The notes under the pieces: model-generated
Databases searched by the model: none
Seen by the model: only the letters and a program-made list of their open reading frames with translations
Told to the model about the DNA's origin: nothing
In this document: positions 1 to 6,022 of the stretch, piece after piece
Layout of the letters: every line of letters starts with the position of its first letter
How positions within the stretch are numbered: position 1 is the first letter of the stretch
From: an uncultured Clostridia bacterium
Lineage (GTDB): Bacteria; Bacillota; Clostridia; TANB77; CAG-508
Length of the DNA: 9,699 nucleotides
Assembly (NCBI GenBank): GCA_944393305.1
Contig: CALXZS010000040.1
Coordinates: forward strand, 1 to 9,699
Reading direction: 5' to 3'
Made by a program: the position numbers and the translations under genes

Positions 1-50
1 AATGATAGTTCTAATTATATCATTTAAGAGAACAATTATTTGTGAGTTGG

Positions 51-95
51 GACATTTTCTCATTTCTTTACTTAAGACATTATCACATTTCTTTC
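51..95. repeat. Two 20-bp direct repeats, IS21-type terminal-repeat-like
   Basis: Bases 51-70 and 76-95 are imperfect copies of one another, identical at 17 of 20 positions. Both begin GACATT and share the core CATTTCTTT, and their starts are 25 bp apart. Nearby, TTGGGACA (47-54) faces TGTCCCCC (106-113) in inverted orientation. Several short direct repeats just inside the tip are characteristic of IS21-family (istA/istB) ends, and the GACATTTTCTCATTTC type of motif looks familiar from such ends in clostridia. No transposase is in the window, so this would be the edge of an element lying to the left or a leftover end. The exact tip cannot be placed. Confidence 0.45.
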
Positions 96-125
96 ATATG
101 GGAGGTGTCCCCCAAAACATCCTAC

Positions 126-154
126 TTGTCAAAAAATAAGATTTATTGTATAAT
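126..154 (+). promoter_or_regulatory. Sigma-A type promoter of the CapA-family gene
   Basis: A -35 box TTGTCA (126-131, one mismatch to consensus) is followed after exactly 17 bp by a perfect -10 box TATAAT (149-154). Transcription would start near 161, giving a leader of about 18 nt that just holds the ribosome site. The promoter lies immediately right of the insertion-sequence-like repeats. It also rules out the upstream TTG codon at 146 as a start, because that codon lies in and before the -10 box. Confidence 0.8.
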
Positions 155-167
155 TTAAGTATTAATT

Positions 168-172
168 GGAGG
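168..172 (+). promoter_or_regulatory. Ribosome binding site that fixes the CapA-family start
   Basis: GGAGG sits 6 nt before the ATG at 179. It selects that ATG over the longer in-frame reading from TTG at 146. Confidence 0.85.
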
Positions 173-178
173 AAGAAA

Positions 179-1378
179 ATGGCGAATAACAGAAGAAGGA
201 AAACCAGAAAAACGAATAAAGTAATAGAAACAATAAGTAATAAAAACTTTATAATAATATCTTCTGTACTTTTTGTAATTATAGTAATTTGTATAATAAT
301 AAATGTTATATTAAACATAAATGAAAATAAAAAAATAGCAGAAGAGCAGGCAAGAATAGCAAAGCATGTGGAAGATGTGTATACATCAGTAGAAGCAGAT
401 ATAAATGATTCTAATAATTATAAATCAAACTCAATTATACGAATATCAGCAGTGGGAGATATATTGCTTGGAGATAGCCTAAAAGAATATGGAAAAAATA
501 GTAATGGACTTTATGGGGATATTTTTTCAAATATTTCTAAATATTTTTCAGATTCTAATATAGTTCTAGGAACATATGAGCATAATATTAATGAAGACAA
601 TAAAGTATTTGCAAATGCAATTAGAGAAAGTGGAGTAAATTTGGTAACTTTAGCACATAATCATGCTTTAGATAATGGTATTGATGGATTAAATACTACA
701 AAAAATTATTTAGAAGAAATAGGAATAGAAACAATTGGAACATATGCAGAAGAAGCAAAGGATAGAGTAAAAATAAAAGAAGAGAGAGGAGCAAATATTG
801 CATTTCTAACATATACTTATGACAGCGAAGAAGAAGGAATAAATGTATATAATGAAGAAACTGTAAAAAATGATTTAAGTTATGCTGAAGAAAAAGCAGA
901 TTATACAATTGTACTAATGCATTGGGGAGATGTTTCCACAAATAGTGCAAATGATGTGCAAAAGTCTCAAGCAAAATTCTTAGTAGATAACGGAGCAGAT
1001 ATAATAATAGGAGCACATCCATCAGCAATTCAGCCTATGGAAATTATAAAAAATAGCAATGGGGAAGATTGTTTTGTTGCCTATTCATTAGGAGATTTTA
1101 CATCAGATTTTAAAAGTGAAAATTCAAATTTAGAACTAATTTTAAATATTCAATTATATTATAATGCACAAGAAAATAAAGTATCTTTATATAAAGTAGA
1201 CTATGTACCAATTTATATGAACGATTATGGAAGCAAATATAAAGAAAATAGATATAAATTATTAGACATGAAAACTGAAATTGCAAATTATGGAACAGAT
1301 GAAAGTGACTTAGACAAGCAAACATATGAAAAATTAGTAAGAGGTATAGATAGATTAAATGGAATAGTACAAAAATAG
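179..1378 (+). CDS. Membrane-anchored CapA-family (PGA_cap) metallophosphatase-like protein
   Basis: The protein has 399 aa. A basic N-terminus (RRRKTRKTNK) precedes one hydrophobic segment at about residues 24-45, so the rest should lie outside the membrane. From about residue 88 onward it matches the poly-gamma-glutamate/capsule synthesis CapA family, a calcineurin-like metallophosphatase fold. Visible motifs are VGD (92-94), AHNHALDNG (159-167; more usually ANNH), MHWG (247-250), GAHP (278-281) and YSLGDF (302-307). The usual NLE motif is replaced by GTYEHNI, and the stretch between it and AHNH is short. CapA proteins take part in surface polymer synthesis or release, but no capB, capC or capsule genes are adjacent, so the substrate is unknown. 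The start follows from the ribosome site at 168-172 and the promoter at 126-154. The family assignment is firm; the biochemical role is not. Confidence 0.9.
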   Translation: MANNRRRKTRKTNKVIETISNKNFIIISSVLFVIIVICIIINVILNINENKKIAEEQARIAKHVEDVYTSVEADINDSNNYKSNSIIRISAVGDILLGDSLKEYGKNSNGLYGDIFSNISKYFSDSNIVLGTYEHNINEDNKVFANAIRESGVNLVTLAHNHALDNGIDGLNTTKNYLEEIGIETIGTYAEEAKDRVKIKEERGANIAFLTYTYDSEEEGINVYNEETVKNDLSYAEEKADYTIVLMHWGDVSTNSANDVQKSQAKFLVDNGADIIIGAHPSAIQPMEIIKNSNGEDCFVAYSLGDFTSDFKSENSNLELILNIQLYYNAQENKVSLYKVDYVPIYMNDYGSKYKENRYKLLDMKTEIANYGTDESDLDKQTYEKLVRGIDRLNGIVQK

Positions 1379-1474
1379 AAAGTAGAGTTGAAAACTATTT
1401 TAACTAAGAATTTTTCATGAGGAATGAATAATGAATGATGAATTAAAAGTTGTGACTTAAACGGAGCGAAAGGA
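1379..1474 (+). other. Intergenic spacer with short ATGAAT-type repeats
   Basis: This 96-nt gap separates the CapA-family gene from rimO. Bases 1423-1445 are a run of imperfect AATGAAT/AATGATGAAT units. A weak 7-bp stem with one G-U pair (1387-1393 with 1398-1404) is followed a few bases later by five T's at 1411-1415, which is too poor to call a terminator. No good promoter for rimO is visible, so read-through from the upstream gene is possible. Confidence 0.4.
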
Positions 1475-2764
1475 ATGAAACAAAATATGAAAGTAGGATT
1501 TGTATCACTTGGATGTAGCAAAAACTTGGTAGATACAGAAATGATGATAGGCTTGTTCAAAAAGAATGGATACGATATAGTAAATAGTCCAGAGGTAGCA
1601 GATATAATTGTAATAAATACTTGTGGATTTATAGAATCAGCAAAAGAAGAAGCAATAAATACAATACTAGAAATGGCAGAATATAAAAAAGATAATTGCA
1701 AATACTTAATAGTAACAGGATGTTTAGTAGAAAGATATAAAGAAGAGTTAATAAAAGCTATTCCTGAAGTAGATTTATTTATAAAATTTAGTGAATATGA
1801 AACTATTTGGGAACAAATAGAGAATTTAATAAATTCTAATATAAAAGACGGAAAATTAGAATTTTTAGATAGAGTAATATCTACTGGAAAAAATTATGCA
1901 TATTTAAGAATAGCAGAAGGATGTAATAATTTTTGCACATTTTGTGCAATACCATATATAAGAGGAAGATTTAAAAGTAGGAAAATTGAAGATATTTTAC
2001 AAGAGGCAAAAAAATTAGCAGATGATGGAATAAAAGAACTAATTGTTATTGCACAAGATACGACTAAATATGGTATAGATATATATGGAAAACCTGAACT
2101 TGCAAAACTGCTTCATGAATTAAGTAAAATAGATGGAATTGAATGGATAAGATTTTTATATGCATATCCTGAAACAATTACTGATGAATTAATAGAAGAA
2201 GTAAAAAATAATGAAAAAATTTGTAAATATTTTGATATACCAATGCAACATATTTCAGACAATATTTTGAAAAAAATGAATAGAAAAAGTACAGGTGCAA
2301 GTATAAAAAATTTAATTAGAAAATTAAGAAAAGAAATTCCAGAAGTAATAATTAGAAGTACATTAATGGTAGGTTTTCCAGGAGAAACAGAGGAAGATTT
2401 TGAAGAATTATATGCATTTGTTAAATGGGCAAAATTAGACAAGTTAGGATGTTTTACATACTCAAAAGAAGAAGGAACAGCAGCATATAAAATGGAAAAT
2501 CAAGTTTATCCTATGACAAAAAAGAAAAGATATAACAAAATAATGGCTCTTCAACAAAAAATCTCAGAAGAAAATATGGAAAAACATATTGGAAAAACTT
2601 TAAAAGTTTTAGTAGAACAAAAAGGAATTGGAAGAAGTTATATGGATGTTCCAGATATAGATGGAGTAGTTTATATAAAAGGAGAATCAAACATTAATTC
2701 TTTTGAAAATTGTAAAATAACAGGAATTAAAGAATATGATTTGATTGGAGAAGTAGTTAAATGA
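1475..2764 (+). CDS. rimO: Ribosomal protein S12 methylthiotransferase RimO
   Basis: This 429-aa protein has the full architecture of the MiaB/RimO radical-SAM methylthiotransferases, which convert an Asp of ribosomal protein S12 to its beta-methylthio form using two 4Fe-4S clusters and S-adenosylmethionine. The N-terminal UPF0004 domain carries three cluster cysteines: C14 (LGCSKNLVD), C50 (INTCGFI) and C83 (VTGCLVERY). The radical-SAM CxxxCxxC motif is C150, C154 and C157 (GCNNFCTFC), followed by AIPYIRGRFKSR. A C-terminal TRAM domain covers about residues 365-429. GCSKNLVD, PEVD and IRGR are RimO-type signatures rather than MiaB. GGAG at 1463-1466 lies 8 nt before the chosen ATG; an internal ATG at 1487 would give the more usual MKVGFVSLG start and remains possible. 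The stop codon overlaps the next gene's start in ATGA. Confidence 0.96.
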   Translation: MKQNMKVGFVSLGCSKNLVDTEMMIGLFKKNGYDIVNSPEVADIIVINTCGFIESAKEEAINTILEMAEYKKDNCKYLIVTGCLVERYKEELIKAIPEVDLFIKFSEYETIWEQIENLINSNIKDGKLEFLDRVISTGKNYAYLRIAEGCNNFCTFCAIPYIRGRFKSRKIEDILQEAKKLADDGIKELIVIAQDTTKYGIDIYGKPELAKLLHELSKIDGIEWIRFLYAYPETITDELIEEVKNNEKICKYFDIPMQHISDNILKKMNRKSTGASIKNLIRKLRKEIPEVIIRSTLMVGFPGETEEDFEELYAFVKWAKLDKLGCFTYSKEEGTAAYKMENQVYPMTKKKRYNKIMALQQKISEENMEKHIGKTLKVLVEQKGIGRSYMDVPDIDGVVYIKGESNINSFENCKITGIKEYDLIGEVVK

Positions 2765-3894
2765 AAATATTAATTGTAATAGATCAATATGATAATTTAA
2801 GTAATGGCACTACAATTTCGGCTAAAAGGTTTGTAGATGGATTAAGAAAAGCTGGAAATGAAGTTCAAGTATTAAGTACAGGTAAAGATGATGAGAATAA
2901 ATTTGCACTTAAAACATATAAGTTTCCAAAAATTATAGATAAATACTTCAAAGCAAATGAAATGGTATTTGCGAAACCAGATGAAGATGTTATGAGAAAT
3001 GTTTTTAAAGACCAAGATGTAATACATTTTTATATGCCATTTGCACTCGCTAGAAAGGGTGTGAAAATAGCTGAAGAAATGCACATATCACATACAACAG
3101 CATTCCATGTACAACCTGAAAATATAACATATGCGGTAGGTTTAGGAACAAAACATAGAATAAATGATAAAATATATACATATTTTAGGTCATATTTTAA
3201 TAAATTTAGACATATACACTGTCCAAGTAATTTTATTGCCAAACAATTAGAAGACCATGGATATACTGCAAAACTTCATGTTATTTCAAATGGGGTTGAT
3301 GAAGAATTTAAGTTTGATAGAAAAGAAAAACCAGAAGAATTAAAAGATAAAATTGTTATAACAATGGTTGGAAGATATTCACCAGAAAAAAGGCAAGATG
3401 TATTAATTGAGGCAGTAAAAAAATCAAAATATGCAGATAAAATACAATTGATTTTAGGTGGAAAAGGTCAATGTTATGAAGAATATAAAAAATTATCTAA
3501 AGATTTAAAAAATGAGCCAATTATGCAATTTTTACCTAAAGAAGAATTAATAAAAGTTTTAAGTTATACAGATATATATGTTCATAGCGCAGACGCAGAA
3601 ATAGAAGCTATATCTTGTTTAGAAGCAATTGCCTGTGGTAATGTACCAATAATATCTAATAGTGATGAATCGGCAACAGTGCAGTTTGCCTTAAATGAAG
3701 AAAGTTTATTTGAACATGGAAATAGTGAAGATTTAGCCAAAAAAATAGATTATTTTATAGACAATCCAAAACATTTAGAAGAAATGAGAAAAAAATATGC
3801 TGAATTTGCAAACAAATTTAGAATAGATAATAGTATAAAACTAATGGAAAAAATGTTTGAAGAAGAGATAGGGGAGTATGGAAAAGAAAAATAA
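2761..3894 (+). CDS. GT4-family glycosyltransferase, probably lipid-directed
   Basis: This 377-aa protein looks like a soluble or peripheral GT-B fold enzyme of family GT4. The N-terminal Rossmann domain opens MKILIVIDQYDNLSNGTT, with a probable acceptor-side glycine turn. The C-terminal domain carries the donor-binding GRYSPEKRQD (204-213) and the EX7E motif E280-E288, in ADAEIEAISCLEAIACG. The gene starts in the ATGA overlap with rimO, with GGAG at 2747-2750, so translation is likely coupled. It overlaps the downstream acyltransferase by 17 nt. Overall layout and partner suggest a diacylglycerol- or phosphatidyl-type acceptor, as in glucosyl-diacylglycerol synthases, but that is inference; a cell-wall or capsule acceptor cannot be excluded. 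No transmembrane segment is apparent. The family call is firm, the substrate is not. Confidence 0.9.
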   Translation: MKILIVIDQYDNLSNGTTISAKRFVDGLRKAGNEVQVLSTGKDDENKFALKTYKFPKIIDKYFKANEMVFAKPDEDVMRNVFKDQDVIHFYMPFALARKGVKIAEEMHISHTTAFHVQPENITYAVGLGTKHRINDKIYTYFRSYFNKFRHIHCPSNFIAKQLEDHGYTAKLHVISNGVDEEFKFDRKEKPEELKDKIVITMVGRYSPEKRQDVLIEAVKKSKYADKIQLILGGKGQCYEEYKKLSKDLKNEPIMQFLPKEELIKVLSYTDIYVHSADAEIEAISCLEAIACGNVPIISNSDESATVQFALNEESLFEHGNSEDLAKKIDYFIDNPKHLEEMRKKYAEFANKFRIDNSIKLMEKMFEEEIGEYGKEK

Positions 3895-4594
3895 GGGTGA
3901 TTTATTACACCATTCAATAATTTATAAAATATTAAGTAGTTTATTATATTTAATTGCATATCCAATATTATTTCTTATTACAAAATTTTGGTTAGGATTA
4001 GAAATAAAAGGAAGGGAAAATCTAAGTAAAGTTGGTGATGAATATATTACTGTTGCCAACCATATTAACATGATTGATTGTGCAATGATAGTTTTAGCAA
4101 TTTTTCCAAGAGTGCCATATTTTTTAACATTGCAATCAAATTTAGAAATTCCTTTTATAAAATATTTAGTTATGCTTTTTAGAGGAATACCAATACCAAG
4201 AAATAAAAGTGGCAAAGAAAAAATGGTAAATACAATAGATAGTTTGCTAAAAAATGGTGAAGTTGTTGGAATATATCCAGAAGGAAAACTAATACCATAT
4301 TATGAAGGTATTAGAGAATTTAAGAATGGAGCTTTTGCTTTTGCAGTTAAAAATCAAGTTCCTATACTTCCAATAAGATTCACTTACAGAGAAGTAACAG
4401 ATGTTAGAAGACTTATAAGAAAAAAGCCATTTATAACTCTTACAATATTAGAACCAGAATATCCTAAGGAAAAAATTTGCAAAGAAAATGTAATTGAGCT
4501 TAAAGATAGAGTTTTTAGAAAAATGAATTCGAAATCAGAAACAGACTTATCATATAATCAAACTAAAGATGATTCTTTAGCACATGAAATTTAG
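3878..4594 (+). CDS. plsC: PlsC-type 1-acyl-glycerol-3-phosphate acyltransferase family protein
   Basis: This 238-aa lysophospholipid acyltransferase (LPLAT family) would transfer a fatty acyl chain onto a lysophosphatidate-like acceptor at the inner membrane face. A hydrophobic segment at about residues 17-38 (SSLLYLIAYPILFLITKFW) is the membrane-binding helix. The catalytic HX4D motif is H62-D67 (NHINMID). Block II is GIPIPR (103-108), block III YPEGK (133-137; commonly FPEGTRS) and block IV VPILPI (161-166). The start lies inside the end of the glycosyltransferase gene, with a G-rich AGGGGAG run at 3870-3876 unusually close to the ATG; no better start exists in frame. The hydrophilic C-terminal tail (about 218-238) is poorly conserved-looking. 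PlsC is the closest family name, but activity on a glycolipid precursor is equally plausible given the partner gene. Confidence 0.88.
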   Translation: MEKKNKGDLLHHSIIYKILSSLLYLIAYPILFLITKFWLGLEIKGRENLSKVGDEYITVANHINMIDCAMIVLAIFPRVPYFLTLQSNLEIPFIKYLVMLFRGIPIPRNKSGKEKMVNTIDSLLKNGEVVGIYPEGKLIPYYEGIREFKNGAFAFAVKNQVPILPIRFTYREVTDVRRLIRKKPFITLTILEPEYPKEKICKENVIELKDRVFRKMNSKSETDLSYNQTKDDSLAHEI

Positions 4595-4639
4595 GGATAT
4601 TTCTATTTTATAAAATTATTATGTGAAGGGGATAAGCTT

Positions 4640-5959
4640 ATGAAAAAAGGAGTAAAAGTTTTATTAGGTATAGTTGTAATTAGTATTTTAGTAGGAGTAA
4701 TATTTTTTACAGTAGATTTTTTTAGAGCAAAAAATAATCAAAAACCAGTATTTTGTCTTTTACAGAATGAACTGAATGATGGAGGAACAAAAATTTATAT
4801 AGGTTTAGGTTATAAAGTAATTGATTATCACCAAATGCAAGATAATAATACTTATTATAATGATGTGAAAATTGGCTTTTGGAATATGAAATATGAGGAA
4901 TATGATAGTAATGCTGATGAAGTGAACCAGTATACAAGTAGGAAGAATGTTAGCTTAGAAGAATTACCAAAAGATTATTCAAGTGAACAGGCAATTATTG
5001 ATGGATGTTTAATTATTTCTAATAATAATAAAATATATAATAAAAGTAAATTGGATGAATTTTTGCATAATACTTCCGCCAATTATACTGAACAAAAAAA
5101 GCCTTCTAAAATTCGAATTATTCAATATACAATAGAAGGACAGATGATTATTAAAGATGTTGAATATAGAGAAGATGGAAAATTTATTATAACTACTGAT
5201 TTTACTAGAGATGATTTTTCGGCAGAAGAAGATAGAATAATAAGTAGTAAGGAATATTCTTCAGAAGAATATTATATTTTAAAAAGTACGGGTGAAAATT
5301 TGGTAGAAATAAACTTAGTTACAAATGAAGGTAAAGCAGAGGATGCAATTTTAATTTGTACATATCCAAGAGAAGCGGAAATAGAAGAACTTCCATCTTT
5401 TTATGCAAAAATTTCAGAAATAAATCAAAATGCAATTTTAGTAGAAACTTTAGAGGGTAAAGAAGAAAGAATAAATGTTTCAGATAAATATAGCTTCCAG
5501 TTCGAAAATGCAGATAATTATGATGTAGGAGCAGTGGTAAAAGTAACTTATACTGGAATGGTAATGGAAAGTTACCCAGCACAAATAAATGTTGTAAAAC
5601 TAGAAAAAATTGAATTAGATGATTTTAATATAGTATTTGAAAATAGTAGTGAAGAAAAAACAACAATTTTAGATAGCAGTATAGATGGCTTAACTGATTA
5701 TAACGTATATAGTTTTAAAGGAAAAGTTTTTGTTATAATTGATGAAAAAATAATGAGTTTAAGAAATGCTATTTTAGATAAAAAAATAACAATGGATGAT
5801 ATAATAAATAAAGCAACCAGCGATGAGAATTTAGTCAAAGATACTTATTTAGATGGAGGCAGTGTTAGATACAATTATAAAGACTATGTTATGATAAAAT
5901 GTAATACTTTAAATGGAAATAAAGATGTGTATTTTGGAAATACGGATTTAATTTCATAG
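4640..5959 (+). CDS. Large membrane-anchored exported protein of unknown function
   Basis: This 439-aa protein has a lysine-rich start and a hydrophobic anchor at about residues 5-25. It has no lipobox cysteine, so the bulk should be extracytoplasmic and tethered by an uncleaved signal. Three or four regions can be seen. One near residues 36-75 contains YIGLGYKVIDY (53-63), a signature I associate with uncharacterised exported Firmicute proteins. A central region around 155-245 contains DFTRDDFSAEED, resembling DUF4362-like domains. A small beta-rich region at about 252-325 ends in VMESYPAQI (308-316) and resembles DUF3221-type domains. A C-terminal region holds YLDGGSVRYNYKDY. It is very rich in Asp and Glu. 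AAGGGG at 4626-4631, 8 nt before the ATG, supports the start. It follows the acyltransferase by 45 nt without a terminator, so it may share its transcript. Function is unknown; domain names are from memory. Confidence 0.85.
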   Translation: MKKGVKVLLGIVVISILVGVIFFTVDFFRAKNNQKPVFCLLQNELNDGGTKIYIGLGYKVIDYHQMQDNNTYYNDVKIGFWNMKYEEYDSNADEVNQYTSRKNVSLEELPKDYSSEQAIIDGCLIISNNNKIYNKSKLDEFLHNTSANYTEQKKPSKIRIIQYTIEGQMIIKDVEYREDGKFIITTDFTRDDFSAEEDRIISSKEYSSEEYYILKSTGENLVEINLVTNEGKAEDAILICTYPREAEIEELPSFYAKISEINQNAILVETLEGKEERINVSDKYSFQFENADNYDVGAVVKVTYTGMVMESYPAQINVVKLEKIELDDFNIVFENSSEEKTTILDSSIDGLTDYNVYSFKGKVFVIIDEKIMSLRNAILDKKITMDDIINKATSDENLVKDTYLDGGSVRYNYKDYVMIKCNTLNGNKDVYFGNTDLIS

Positions 5960-5971
5960 TAACAAAAAAGT

Positions 5972-6012
5972 AAAAAGCTCAAATGTGATATAATATCTTA
6001 TTTGAGCTTTTT
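5972..6012. terminator. Bidirectional intrinsic terminator between convergent genes
   Basis: A perfect 13-bp stem pairs AAAAAGCTCAAAT (5972-5984) with ATTTGAGCTTTTT (6000-6012). The A-run on the left and T-run on the right give a U-tract on both strands. The 15-nt loop can itself form a small GATA/TATC hairpin. It lies 13 nt after the plus-strand stop at 5959 and 11 nt beyond the feoB stop, so it can end both transcripts. Confidence 0.9.
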
Positions 6013-6022
6013 GTAGAATTTA

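Noticed and set aside
1387..1415. Terminator after the CapA-family gene
   Set aside because: The stem is only 7 bp with one G-U pair and is AT-rich, and the five T's are separated from it by six bases.
4609..4614. TATAAA as a -10 box before the exported protein gene
   Set aside because: No recognisable -35 box lies 16-18 bp upstream, and such hexamers are frequent by chance in this composition.
5989..5994. TATAAT box in the convergent intergenic region
   Set aside because: It is simply the AT-rich loop of the bidirectional terminator, with no -35 box at the right distance and no gene downstream on that strand.
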